A stretch of 42,214 nt of DNA, taken from assembly GCA_003427395.1 (NCBI GenBank), contig BFEA01000646.1, positions 717,773 through 759,986 on the forward strand. Reading direction: 5' to 3'. This DNA is from Chara braunii (Eukaryota; Streptophyta; Charophyceae; Charales; Characeae). Below, piece by piece: positions 1 through 9,912 of this stretch; position 1 is the stretch's first letter; every line of letters starts with the position of its first letter. The notes beneath the pieces were generated by a model. It made no database searches. It saw only the letters and a list, made by a program, of their open reading frames with translations, and was not told the origin of the DNA. The translations under genes and the position numbers were made by a program.

Positions 1-242
1 GCCCAACCCCCGAGTTCGCTTTTTTATTGTGGATTCGGGGTCCTCTGGTGCAGCGCAGCACAGCACAGCCCCACCTTCAGAAAAAAAAATAAAAAATTCC
101 TTGCCCTGTTTTTGCGTCGCCCGGTTCACCCGGGCGGACCCCCCCGGGCCCAACCGGCCGGGGTCCGCCCGGCCGGGCATGCCCGACCGGGCGCCGACCC
201 AGCCTAGCTTAATACCTCTTAAGAAAGATAGAAGAATAATTT
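1..242. other. No gene seen; A-rich and very GC-rich DNA
   Basis: I recognise no coding sequence. There is an A-rich run at about 80-98, then a strongly GC-rich stretch at about 120-200 that includes the inverted repeat annotated separately. It may be the tail or flank of a repeat whose body lies outside the window. Confidence 0.5.
131..171. repeat. Perfect 12-bp GC-rich inverted repeat
   Basis: The arm CGGGCGGACCCC (131-142) is followed by its exact reverse complement GGGGTCCGCCCG (160-171), with a 17-base GC-rich loop. A shorter GCCCG/CGGGC pair follows at about 178-191. I see no T-run after it and no gene beside it, so I do not call it a terminator. Confidence 0.7.
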
Positions 243-482
243 ATTGAACAAATTGAATGGGAAGAAGCCAATCTTGACAAAGATAAGGCTTTCTCTACCT
301 ACTGGATGACAAAAAGGAACTCTTGGATTGACAAACTGGATAATATACAAGCAGAAAAAGAACAAGTCTGAGCAGAAAAAGCCAAAATAAAATGGGTTGA
401 AGTGGGGGATAAGATGGCCAAGGAAAATTTCAAAAGGTTATCCTCCAAGAAAGGATCTTCCTTGATCGTCGAGTTGGACTAT
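243..482 (+). pseudogene. LINE ORF2 fragment, linker between endonuclease and RT
   Basis: One frame reads from 243 with a single TGA at about 369. It ends in KIKWVEVGDKMAKENFKRL, the pattern (KW, GD, K, F, basic tail) typical of the segment between the APE-type endonuclease and the RT in plant L1-like LINEs. Neither catalytic domain is present. Homology stops near 482 where the LTR-like block begins, so this is a remnant cut by a later insertion or rearrangement. Confidence 0.5.
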
Positions 483-636
483 TCCTTTGATTCCCTTGAG
501 CCTAGGGCCAGAGGTATGAAAGGCATTCCACGATGCAGACCCCAAATTCGAATCTCAGGGTCAAAGTCTCCTGAGTTCCAGACCTAAGGGGCCTTGTCGG
601 CCTGTTTCAGAAAGGTTAGGTCATGTACCCCAGAGG

Positions 637-776
637 TCAAGTCCAACAGGTACCCGATCAACAGTCACATCCCATAAGCAAGGGTCACATCTTGCAGTCA
701 AAAGACATATCCCACAGTCAAAAGTCATATTCCAGAGGCAAGGATCACGACCAACAGGCGGAGGTCACGTCCTACA
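637..776 (+). repeat. Degenerate ~22-bp tandem repeat in the LTR-like block
   Basis: About six imperfect units share a pattern close to GGTCACATCYYACAGTCAAA. Arrays like this are common in LTR U3 regions, where they can act as enhancers; that role here is inference. Confidence 0.55.
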
Positions 777-911
777 GACCCAAAGAAGCAGCACACCAGG
801 GGAAAACCCAGGGAGGTACCGGGCGTCAACATTCTGAAGCAACCGGTACTGGATCCAAGTCAAGCCAAGAGAAGCAGAGGCTGGGACGAGTCAAGGCTCA
901 GTCCAAGTCAA

Positions 912-917
912 TATAAG
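912..917 (+). promoter_or_regulatory. TATA-like box of the LTR-like block
   Basis: TATAAG lies downstream of the short tandem array and about 200 bases before the (AG)n tract, where a core promoter in an LTR would be. Motif and position are the only evidence. Confidence 0.25.
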
Positions 918-1124
918 GACTGGCCAGCCTCATTTCAGACAGATTGCTCATTCGCAAGAAGTGTGGAAGTGCTGCTGAGGCACTTGTGTGTCATCTGCGA
1001 GTAGCTAGCGCTAGGACCCTGACTGGGCAGCGCTGGGATGAGGAAGGAAGGCAGCCATAGCCGCACAGCTAGTAGTAGGAGGTAGAGCTGGGTAGTATCG
1101 GATGTATTGAGAATCAAGATCTTC

Positions 1125-1128
<4 letters not shown>

Positions 1129-1208
<80 letters not shown>

Positions 1209-1209
1209 N

Positions 1210-1294
<85 letters not shown>
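1129..1294 (+). repeat. (AG)n microsatellite, about 166 bp
   Basis: A nearly pure AG dinucleotide run with one ambiguous base at 1209. Its true length is uncertain, because such runs often collapse in assembly. Apparent long Leu/Ser frames on the opposite strand come only from this repeat. Confidence 0.97.
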
Positions 1295-1297
<3 letters not shown>

Positions 1298-2037
1298 GAA
1301 AGAGTGAGCGGCGAGCGCATGCATGAGGGAGAGGGACAGAGAGAGAAGAGAGAGACAGGGGAGAGAGTCACCTACCTTGGATGCAGATGCTGGATATGGG
1401 TTGCTGAACTCTGCGCTGATGCGCACAAGTGACTGGAACTCTAAAACTGTTTAATATAATAATTTGTTGGAATTTCTAAGTTGCGCTTAATCTGGACTTT
1501 TCATCTCCGGTCTCTAGTGTGGACTTCGTGTGATCTCTCATCGTGTGTGTGTGTTCAGGGTGACGAGAAGTGTGGCTCAATGAAGATACAGGAAACATCC
1601 TAAATACACCTGTATTTACTTTATGGATATCTTTACCTCTCTCGACGGAGCGTCCCGGACCCAGGGGATGACATCATGCAAAGGCAAATGTGGGAATGTT
1701 TCGATGTCAGACTCTCCATACAAGGGAGGCTGGGAGAGACGGTTAACGGAGGCCTCAATTTTCAGACCACTTGTCAGGCCATTTATAACAAAGCCCAAGG
1801 GTCATTTTAAACAAACTTACCACCAATTCATAGAGTGGAGAACATACTAACTACTCGAATGCACTTTTCAGGGTTGAAGGGGTTAACCAGGGCTGAAAAG
1901 TGGGGGTCCCTGTTAACCGCTTATGGGCAGCGATGGTCTGCCAATTGAGTACTACGCTACATCCTCGATGCCGCCTTAGTTGAGATCTTTGACATGATTT
2001 TGAAGGCCAAGATCTAGGTGAGGAGATGAGGCCGAGA

Positions 2038-2316
2038 ACCATCTCCCTTCTATACTAGAAAGGTGACAAAAGAAATATTAGAAAGTGGAGAAGCAAAAAG
2101 CTGAAGAAGTTCAACGCTGCATACAAACCGGAGATCACATCCCTGCAACACATAACAGAGGGTAAAGTCCCACACGTTTTTCAACAAGCCAAGTCGGCAA
2201 GACCTACTATGATGGGATTGCGGCCTCTGTTAGCCGCTCAGTATATAGAGGGAATCAACGAATGGCAAGTAGCCACGGAGGTGTCCTTCGCAATCCCTCT
2301 TTTTGAAGAGGGTTAG
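2038..2316 (+). pseudogene. LINE RT motif scrap joined to an unrecognised open frame
   Basis: The first 17 codons read ISLLY-stop-KGDKRNIRKWR. This matches the first RT motif of L1-type LINEs, where a KKGD-R-I-NWRPISLL stretch is expected, but the homology ends at about 2088 before the PISLL part. The same frame then stays open to a TAG at 2314 with a Lys-rich start (KKLKKFNAAYKPEI) that I do not recognise. The junction looks like a rearrangement. The later part could belong to a LINE ORF1, because an endonuclease starts downstream at about 2995. Confidence 0.35.
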
Positions 2317-2990
2317 AATCTGATGTCAGGAATTCGTGAAAAATTATGTCCTTTGGGCGTATACGAAACCGAAGGCTCAACGAAATTCTCCGGGGGGCAA
2401 CAGACGGGAGCTCTTCACGAGCATCAGCGAGAGTCCCCTACCTACCCAGCAGGCTCTAGACAAAGATCTTTTCCCTTTGATCACCAAGATGCTGGAGGAA
2501 ACAAATACTAAAAAGAGGCATGATGTGGAGATTGTGGAACGTAGTGACTGCAATTCCTTATGGTGTACTGTGAGGACTGGGAGTCCCGACGGAGTTGCCA
2601 GCAACCTCGCTGGCAGACATCCTCAAAGATGGCACACTGAACGGGGATGCAGACCTGGAAGCCAAAGCTTATGCTATGGCTCTGGACTACTTCTACAGGG
2701 ATGACTTCCAGGAGGAGGATATGGAAAACTGAGCTAGTGATGAGCGCCCAGACCAGGACCCCTTGGGTTTCGTTGGAAATCAGGCCAATGGCAGTATAGG
2801 AAAACACGATCGACGATCTCGGGACGACAACCAAAGTGGACCCACCCGAAACAGTTCCAAATGCCTCAATCTCCCCGGACCCAGAAACCTCCTAAATTGA
2901 CAATGTTGCTTGTCACGATACCATAAGTCCTTAATATAGAGAGGTTTAGGAATCCAGCTAATCACCAGGCCCCCAAACCCAACTGGAAGA
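2317..2990 (+). other. Unrecognised sequence upstream of LINE-1 ORF2
   Basis: Only short, mutually overlapping frames are present. One plus-strand frame near 2605-2730 ends in an acidic GDADLEAKAYAMALDYFY-type stretch just before the endonuclease. By position this could be the decayed 5' region or ORF1 of LINE-1. I found no RNA-recognition or zinc-knuckle motif, so the assignment rests on position alone. Confidence 0.3.
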
Positions 2991-2994
2991 CGCA

Positions 2995-3160
2995 AGGTAT
3001 TACCATATGTAGTTGGAACGTAAATGGGTTAGGTAACATCCTAAGTAAGGAAGGCAAACTGAATGACATAATTAAAGGCCTCAGACAAGAAAACAAGATG
3101 GCGGACATTATAATGCTTTAAGAGACACATCTAACAAACAACCACAACAAATCCCACAAG
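2995..3160 (+). pseudogene. LINE-1 ORF2 APE endonuclease, N-terminal part
   Basis: The frame reads CSWNVNGLGN, then a Lys-rich helix, then DIIML-stop-ETHL. This is the opening of the apurinic-endonuclease-like domain of L1-type LINEs: the N of NVNG and the E of QETHL contribute to the metal site. The usual Gln codon of QETH is a TAA stop. The domain nicks target DNA to prime reverse transcription. It is cut at about 3163 by an AT-rich insert and resumes near 3890. Confidence 0.8.
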
Positions 3161-3162
3161 AA

Positions 3163-3800
3163 ATGAAAGTTTAAAAATCATTCCGTTAAACCATTAGTAC
3201 CTCCGCCAATATTGGGAAATTAGGGAAAAGTGGTTGTTTTTCCAAACTCCTGAAAATTCGGAGGTCGGGCCCAACGACGGCTGCCATTGATAAATCTGAT
3301 CGGCGGCGGTCGTTTCGTTTCGGCCATCCGAAAAGGTCGGAGGCGTATCCGAGGCCCGCTATTTTCCCACGCGGCAAAGGTACTAGTGGTTTAAAAAAAA
3401 TCCTTTATATTTTAAAATTATCATTCCAAAGTTCTTCCAATTCTACAATTTCCAGTTTTATTTGACAAGTTTCCCTTCCAACTACATGTATTTGTTGAAT
3501 ATGGAATGAAAGTTTGGACGAATCTACGAAATGTTTTAATTAAAATTTCATTCTACTCTAAAAATATTTTTTAATTAAAATTGGATTAACCTTATGATTG
3601 AAGTTCCTTATAATAGAATGATAGTCCAATTAAAAAAGTCATAAACTCAACTAGATTTTCATTCCATCTCTGACATGCAGTTCAAACAAGAAGGGATAAC
3701 CTATTATTGGAAGGAAAGTTTTCCAATAATACGAAAAATTTCAAAAGTGGAATGACATTTTTAAAGATAGAATGAAAATTTTAATTTTAGAATGTATATT
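3163..3800. mobile_element. AT-rich, MITE-like insertion inside the LINE-1 endonuclease
   Basis: This non-coding segment splits the endonuclease. A short GC-richer part (about 3240-3370) is followed by very AT-rich DNA. The heptamer GGAATGA or its complement TCATTCC, or a one-base variant, recurs about nine times in both orientations (near 3178, 3420, 3498, 3546, 3613, 3657, 3749, 3766 and 3787). The beginning (ATGAAAGTTTAAAAATCATTCC-like, 3164-3185) is roughly the inverse of 3749-3776, suggesting subterminal inverted repeats. No transposase frame is visible, and the exact ends and TSD are not determined. Confidence 0.45.
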
Positions 3801-3889
3801 GAATACTTATTATTCTAGGATTTTTTTTTATGTTGTACGATTACAAAAAAATACATAAAATCTTTATGAGAAAGGCATGAGGGATGAAG

Positions 3890-4455
3890 GATGCGGTGTG
3901 ATCCTCGGACAATAATTCAAGCAGGAAAGGGACTGCAATCTTAATTCCAGAAGAACTCCCAAGTTCTACAGTGCGGGGATGGTAATCAACATAGGATCTG
4001 ATGAAATCGAGGGTAGGTGGTGCTTTATGGACTGAAGTTGGAAAGAAGAAGAATTCAAAGTGATCAATGTTTACGCTCCCAATGACCGTAATGACAGATC
4101 AACTTTCATTGATTTCATAAGTCACCTAATTCCTCCCCTACAAGCTTTGCTTAATTGGAGGCGACTGGAATGCCACTTTGGACCCGGTCAATGACCATGT
4201 ATCCAGAGCAGCCTCACCACAGTCATCTCAAGAAAGCAGCACCCGTCCAAAAACTTATCCTAAACCACAGTCTGGTAGACCCTTTCACACCCTACACCCA
4301 ACTAGAAAAGCATTCTCCATTATTGAAAAAAAGCATGCCCACCACACAAGATTCTTTTGCACAAATCACTTCCTAATTTTTTATCACCTCATGGGAACAG
4401 TCAAGAAAACAGACGTACTGGATTTGGCGCCGTACCCAACAACCAACAACTAAAA
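3890..4455 (+). pseudogene. LINE-1 ORF2 APE endonuclease, central and C-terminal part
   Basis: After the AT-rich insert the domain resumes with KGTAILIPEE, then FKVINVYAPND with R and F residues downstream, then GGDWNATLDPVNDH. The VYAPN and GDWN blocks are diagnostic of the LINE endonuclease. The final SDH-containing block is not clearly present. The pieces lie in different frames, so several indels have occurred. With the 2995-3160 piece this gives most of one endonuclease. Confidence 0.78.
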
Positions 4456-4639
4456 TATCAAGGAAAATGGCCAGCGACAAGAAATGCAAGAAATTGATGC
4501 TCGAAACGACCCTCATAGTAACGCAAAACAATATGGCCACCAACCCCTCCTCTCCATTGTACACGGGAGTATTAGAAAGGACTAGAGAATAACTGGCGGT
4601 GTGGCATCAGCGGGAACTGAAAAGACTCTAGATGAAAGC

Positions 4640-5070
4640 CAAAATGACTCACTTCGAATTAAATTAACAAATGTTGAAGCATTTTTTTTCAAAAATAAAA
4701 ACAAACAACAAGTCCATCTCAATAGAGGGTCTCAAGGAGTTAATAGGCCAACAGGCAACTCGCATAGATAGTGAAGGGATGCTGACGGTTGCAAATAACT
4801 TTTACAAGGAACTTTTTCGATCTAAAACACCAAAAACCACCCCTTCCAATATCTGAGCGACCAGATCCAAAATGCTACAATACCTAGATTGAACAATATA
4901 TGATCAGCAAGCAAACAAACTGGATAAACCGCTATCCATGGAAGAGCTACAGTTTGCAGTCCAAAAGATGAACAATAATAAGAATCCTCATGGAGGCGAA
5001 GATCCGGTGCCAAATCCAGTAGAACCCGGACAAGCAGCAAGAGCTGATTTCAAAGGTCAGGAGGGTTTGG
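4640..5070 (+). pseudogene. LINE-1 ORF2 linker before the RT
   Basis: A plus-strand frame with HFFSKIKTNNKSISIEGLKE, then GMLTVANNFYKELF, matches the linker of L1-like ORF2. A following frame has KPLSMEELQFAVQKMNNNK, the El-Ai-k-KsPG block that comes just before RT motif 1, but the KSPGPDG core is damaged (NPHGGEDP). There are stops at about 4854 and in the following ten codons. It continues into the RT at about 5515 after an unrecognised stretch. Confidence 0.7.
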
Positions 5071-5478
5071 TTGGTCCACGAAAAGATAGTTGATATTCAA
5101 GCAATACAAATCAGGTGGTAAGACTGCAAAACTCGACTACCCCCCTGAGAACAAGATCCTCTTATCGAAATGGACAACAAGGCTTTAGAGCTACATGAGA
5201 CGCTTCAGGGTCAATTTAGTTGCCGATCTCTGAGTTTCTTGCACTATTGCTTAGCTGACAGACTCCTATACAAGAACCTGAGAGGGAACTTGGGGAAAGG
5301 CAAGCTGACAGTCAATCCTCCATCACTGTGGAGCAATCAATGCTGATCAAGGACCCTTCGGCCAGACGGAAGGGAGCATGTGTGCGTCCAATGATGTGTC
5401 TCTGCTTTTATGACTTGCCATGGGAATAGGAACCGGATTGACGCTCCCCACAATGGATATGGAGCCAGGACCATAAGG
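5071..5478. other. No gene recognised, inside LINE-1
   Basis: This stretch separates the pre-RT linker from RT motif 1, where L1-type proteins normally have only a short spacer. It may be an insertion or diverged LINE sequence. I see no domain, terminal repeat or RNA gene in it. Confidence 0.4.
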
Positions 5479-5481
5479 ACC

Positions 5482-5516
<35 letters not shown>
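5479..5516 (+). repeat. (TAA)n microsatellite
   Basis: About twelve TAA repeats sit immediately before the LINE RT block LLVETLANSLKP. On the complement they produce an artificial poly-Leu frame. Confidence 0.95.
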
Positions 5517-5517
<1 letters not shown>

Positions 5518-6665
5518 CAATAAATTGTTGGTTGAAACCTTAGCCAACAGCCTTAAACCAACAGTACTTCCTGGAGTCGTGCCCGTTAACGCACCATGGT
5601 TTTAGGAAATGTACGGGCTACTACAGGAGTGCCCAAATTCGTCCGACTAGAAACGTTTCTACTCTATTCTTTTCCGTGGCCGATAGTTGGGCCACATATT
5701 GGTGGTTTAAGAAGTACCTTCCCTTCTTGGTGGGGGAACAACAAGCAGGTTTCGTCCAAGGGTGGAACATTCCGAACAATGTGATGTTGACGATAAAAGC
5801 ACTGGAGCTTATGAAGGATGGCCAACCAGAAGTAGTGGCACTTCTTCTAGACTTGGAAAAGACATACGATAGAGTGAATCGCGATTTTGTTTTAGACACA
5901 CTGACTAGGGACGGATTCGGGGACATCTTTCGCAGATGGGTCCAAACACTCTATACCAAAAGGTTGGGAAGGGTAATGGTTAAAGGAGAGATCTTTGGGA
6001 TCTTCCCTCTTTCTAGGTCCCTGCGGCAAGGGTGCCCCCTTACCTCCATGCTCTTTGTGCTCCAACCGGAATTGTTATCATGTATGATTGAAAAGAACCC
6101 AGACATACAAAGCCTTAGGGTTGGAGGAGACAGGCAGTGCAAAGCATCGACGATGGGCAATGATCTATTTGCCCTTTCTATTGACTTTCAATCGTTTTTA
6201 GGAGCCCTCAAATGTTGTCTTGATGTATACTCCAAATTTTCCCAAGCTCTTATGAATTGGTCCAAATCAATTGCAACTGTGAGACAAGATGCTGACTTGG
6301 TTGTGGATTGGGGACTCAAGTGCCAACCTTCAGAAGAATGTGAGTTGTTTTCGGGTGCAGGTTGGACGACTCGACACAAAGAAACATGCAAGCATGCTGG
6401 TGGAACAAATGTTGGTCTCCAAACTCAATCAGGTATCATCCATCAAGGGGGTCTCCATCATAGGGAGAGCCGTCTTCCTAAACACCTCGGTGATCTTGAT
6501 TGCTTGGTACCCTAAGAGGTTTAGAGAATCTGGCTTACAAAAGAATCAGGAGTATCTATGGAAGGGCATTAGTGAGAAACAAGTGGGTTACCTAGCTAAG
6601 GTCGCATGGAGATAAGCGGTAAAGACGAAGGAGACCTTGGGATTTTAGACTTTGAATCATACATC
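5515..6665 (+). pseudogene. LINE-1 ORF2 reverse transcriptase
   Basis: RT blocks in order: KLLVETLANSLKP, QQAGFVQGWNIPNN, ALLLDLEKTYDRV (first catalytic Asp, in the usual FDAYD-type block), LRQGCPLTSMLFVLQPELL. The position expected to carry (Y/F)ADD reads MGNDLFAL, so the active site is damaged. Thumb-like sequence follows (FSQALMNWSKS), and the frame shifts near 6300 into one with AVFLNTSVILIAWYP and SEKQVGYLAKVAWR. The reading stops at 6665, where a Ty3 LTR begins, and picks up at 14,814. RT copies the LINE RNA at the nicked target; this copy cannot work. Confidence 0.85.
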
Positions 6666-7095
6666 TGCAATCAGACTTGTCTTTCTCGACACTTAGCATG
6701 CGTACAAACAGATGGCGATCAAGATGGCGCCTTGCGCCCACACAAAAGCTCAAATGTAATAAAGCCAAGAATGCAACCCAGATTCAAACTTGTCTTGATC
6801 GGCTATGGTCGACCCGTGTACTCACAGCAACTTGTTCGTACACACACCCTGGATGTCCCTGGATGTCCGACTCACACACATACTCCTCACACGAACACAC
6901 ACACTCGCACTCTCCCTCTCTTCACAAACACTAACACTACTAACTGTTGACGTGGCATCTATGGGCGTCGTCTCTCTCCTTCAACTAACTAGCTATCGAC
7001 TATGGCCGATCTTCCTCCTCTTAGCCCTCGTTGTCAACGGGCACCCGCAGATCTCTGCACACAAGACATTTTGACAACGCTTTCGCACGACTCAC
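6666..7095 (-). repeat. 3' LTR of the nested Ty3 element, R-U5 only
   Basis: This segment matches 13,888-14,316 with few differences, including the end TGCAATCAGACTTG. The part that would hold U3 and the promoter is missing: homology ends at about 7095 and integrase coding sequence begins directly. A deletion therefore removed the end of integrase, the polypurine tract and U3. Both copies contain a run of short CACACAC-type repeats (about 6840-6905 here). Confidence 0.9.
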
Positions 7096-7422
7096 TAGCT
7101 CTGTGTGTGCCTCAGAGGGCAAAGGAACAAAAACCGCATACTTGCTAAATCGATCAACTACAACCATGACTTGGATCTTGCCATGCCTACTCTTGACCCC
7201 AGTATCCATGAGATCAACGGACACAGGATTTTCGGGTCCTGATGGGATAGGCAGGGGTCTAAGAAGACCCAATGAGGCTCTCGTGGTAGTTTTGTTGCGC
7301 TGGGATACCGTGCAACTACGCACATACTCTATGCAATCAGCTTTCATGCCAGTCCATGTGTAGGCACGCATCAGGTTGGCAAGTGTCTTTTGCCAACCGA
7401 AGTGTCCTTCTGATCGTGACAT
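7084..7422 (-). pseudogene. Ty3 integrase, truncated
   Basis: The N-terminal zinc-binding region reads SEGHFGWQKTL...EYVRSCTVSQRNK. In the HHCC pattern the last Cys of CxxC is Ser (CTVS). The core begins with PENPVSVDLMDTG, holding the first catalytic Asp, then IQVMVVVDRFSKYAVFVPLP. It ends at AHTELV, where LTR sequence takes over, so the second Asp and the Glu of the DDE triad are absent. Residues after that in the open frame are LTR read-through. Confidence 0.88.
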
Positions 7423-7639
7423 TCTCCAAGGACCAGACTATGGATCTATTCGCTAATGGGAATGCGTAGCCGATCTACGACGTCTGTCTTCTCAAACAAT
7501 AACCCATTAGTGGTGCGGTAGTGCGGCTCACTGGCTGGATCCTCCTTGACTCTCTTGAGGAGGTCACTATAGATAGGGTCCTGTGCATACGCATCTACGG
7601 CTTTCTGCTGTAAGTTTGACTCTATATCCAGATGGTGAA

Positions 7640-8174
7640 CTATAGCTCCAAAGTAGTCGACTCTCCCACTAGGGCATCGACAACCACGTTATACTTTCCT
7701 TTGACTTGCTTGAGCTCGAAGTCAAATTGATCTATCTCTGCGGCCCACCTAGTTAGCTTAGGTGTCATCTTGGCCTGCGTCTTCAACCACCTCAATGTCT
7801 CGTGGTCTGAATAGACTTTGAAGTGTTTCCCAAGCAAGTAGTATCTCCAGTGGTCCAATGCTTGTTTGAGAGCGTAGAGTTCCCTCTCATAGGTGGATAT
7901 CGCTACCTTCTCTGAAGGCAGTAGCGGACATTAACTCTACGGGTATGTGCCCATTGCCATCATCTTGTTGTAAGACAACACCAATACCATACTGACTCGC
8001 ATCAATTGTAACAACGAAAGGTAAGGATGGATCAACTACCTTGAGGACTGGATACTCTATCAAGGCCAGCTTCAACTTCTTTAAGGCCGATGTACAGTCT
8101 TGGTCCCACTTCCAGATTGCCTCTTTCTTTAGCAACCTGTGGAGGGGAGCAGCGATTGCAGCGAAGTTCCTCAC
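7640..8174 (-). pseudogene. Ty3 RNase H and RT C-terminal region
   Basis: Frame 8174-7887 begins MRNFAAIAAPLHRLLKK (RT connection; the FLGLANYYRKFV block lies just upstream after a stop) and continues to PFVVTIDASQYGIGVVLQQ, the first RNase H Asp block. Frame 7858-7640 holds KVYSDHETLRWL and GKYNVVVDALVGE, the later RNase H blocks. A frameshift separates them at about 7880. The enzyme would remove the RNA strand during reverse transcription. Confidence 0.88.
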
Positions 8175-8216
8175 GAACTTCCTATAATAATTAGCTAATC
8201 CTAAGAATGACCTCGA

Positions 8217-8891
8217 TTATGTGAGGGTATGTGGGGTGGGCCAGTCTCTGATCACTGCGATCTTGTTGTCCTCATGCTTTATGCTGTCACCATCTAATAC
8301 TTGGCCCAAGTACAAAATCTTTGTCTTGGCCCACTCACACTTCTTTGTGTTGATCTTGAAGTTTGCTTCACACAACTTTTCCAAGATTTGCCTCATGTGA
8401 GCCTCGTGCTCCTGAAGGGTCTTACTAAATATCAAAATATGATCTAAATAGACAACTACAAACTTATCTAACCACGACCTAAACAAATCATTTATACAAC
8501 GCTGAAATGTGGTCGGTGTGTTGGTTAATCCAAAGGGCATCACTATAAACTGATAGTGCCCGTACCTAGTCCGAAACGTCGTTTTGTACTGATTGTCAGG
8601 GTGAACCTCTATCTGGTGGTACCCTGACTTCAAATCTATCTTGGAGAAATACTTGCAGCCCTGCACCCGATCCAACATATCATTTATATGAGGCAGTTGT
8701 TTTGCACTCTTTACTGTAACGACATTGAGACCCCTATAGTCAATGCACATTCCCAACTCTCCCTCTTTCTTGGGGACAAAGAGAACATGTGCTCCAAATG
8801 GAGACGGATTAGGCCTAATCCAACCTTTCTCGAGAAGCTCGTCTAACTGCTTGCGCAACTCCTCCAACTCCTTGGGAGACATCCTATACAC
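8217..8891 (-). pseudogene. Ty3 reverse transcriptase, active site YLDH
   Basis: Canonical gypsy RT blocks appear in one 224-codon frame: [19 protein letters not shown] (residues 24-42), MCIDYRGLN (48-56), [14 protein letters not shown] (81-94, first catalytic Asp), [16 protein letters not shown] (115-130) and [13 protein letters not shown] (145-157). The invariant YLDD is YLDH: His151 is encoded by CAT at 8439-8441. Family knowledge says loss of this Asp abolishes polymerase activity. A TAA at 8217-8219 interrupts the frame just before the RNase H connection; the next block is in the same frame. Confidence 0.95.
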
Positions 8892-8907
8892 TGCTCCTTC
8901 GGGAGTC

Positions 8908-9789
8908 TTACTTCCAGACTCTTATCTCAATGCGGTGTTGGATAGGACGCGGAACTACTCCTGATAGAGCCTCTGATAGGTGTGTGTATTCTTCCAACAA
9001 CTTGGCAATTACTGGGTTGGTTGGTTCCTCTTTCTTAGGCTCAGTGATTGGCCTCACATAGGCCACAAAGACCTGCTCTTCTAACTGCTCCTTTACTAAC
9101 CGCGCAAAGACGGAAGCATTGAGGCAGCAATGTGCTAGAGGGTTATCTACACCTGACACGTTGAACAGGCAGGCCGTCTTGACACCACCTGAGGGACTAG
9201 GAAGCCTACACTCATGCTCTCTCAGATGTAGTGTGGCTCTTGCTGCCTTTCCCCATTCCATTTGTAGGACCATATCAAATGGGAGGTTGTCCTTTACCAG
9301 GAGAGTCAGAGAATAGAGAACTTTCTCGAACTTCCCAACTTTCTGTAGGCGAAAGTACGCCTGGACTCCCTCGACGTAATCCAGGATTCGCATTGTGCGA
9401 TTGTCTGCGAGGATGCTGACTATGGGCTCATCCAACTTTTGAACTTTCAAATTGAGCTTCAACTTCTTCAGCGCTTTGCGGCTAATGTAGCTGCAGGTGG
9501 CCCCACTATCTATAAGAGCCCCTACCTTGCCTCTGAAAACTTCTACATCTACCAATACTAGTTGCCCTTTTCCATCCTTCTTCATCTTGGCCCAAGCTAG
9601 CATGCTCTCCTTCAACTTTTTTGCCAGTCTTGTGAGGGAAGCGCCTAGAGAGACCCGAACACAAGCAGTCTCTGAACAACTAACTAGATGCTGGCCAGCA
9701 ACCTCTGCCATAAACACATGTGGGTTGGGAGTCTTTACTTGGTGCGCACACTCATCTCCACATGGCCTAGGGGTAAGGGCAGTTGCCAC
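8908..9789 (-). pseudogene. Ty3 aspartic protease region
   Basis: A 293-codon frame has VLVDVEVFRGKVGALIDSGA near residues 79-97, with the catalytic DSG at 94-96 and hydrophobic flanks typical of retroviral-type proteases, then a conserved second half (RILDYVEGVQAYF, LPFDMVLQMEW). The C-terminal part (LEEYTHLSEALSGVVPRPIQHRIEI) is the usual linker into RT. The region lies between the Gag zinc knuckle and RT and would process Gag-Pol. The DSG core is intact, but the frame is shifted relative to Gag and RT. Confidence 0.88.
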
Positions 9790-9839
9790 CCGTACCGGGG
9801 GTTGCCTTTTGCTGACTCTGCAGCAGTTTTTTCGACATT

Positions 9840-9912
9840 CCTCCGTTTAGGATAAAATTTGACAATGTGCCCCGGATCACCACAAAACCCACACTGCCAA
9901 TTATCTATCATA
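9840..9912 (-). pseudogene. Degenerate CCHC zinc knuckle of Ty3 Gag
   Basis: A short reading frame outside the longer ones gives DNWQCGFCGDPGHIVKFYPK. This is the CX2CX4HX4C retroviral zinc knuckle with the last Cys replaced by Tyr. A TAG lies a few codons upstream. The knuckle would bind the element RNA. It joins Gag to the protease and fixes the order of parts. Confidence 0.75.

Larger units (their letters stand above)
483..1600 (+). mobile_element. LTR-like non-coding block, possible solo LTR
   Basis: This block has no convincing ORF but the layout of an LTR promoter. In order it carries a degenerate short tandem array (about 637-776), a TATA-like box (912-917), and a long (AG)n tract in what would be R/U5. 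It lies directly after a LINE fragment, as a solo LTR would if inserted there. I could not define TG...CA ends or a target-site duplication, and I see no second copy in the window, so the boundaries are approximate and the solo-LTR call is inference. Confidence 0.35.

Noticed and set aside
935-1426. Long Ser/Leu-rich frames on the minus strand
   Set aside because: They are the (AG)n microsatellite read as protein.
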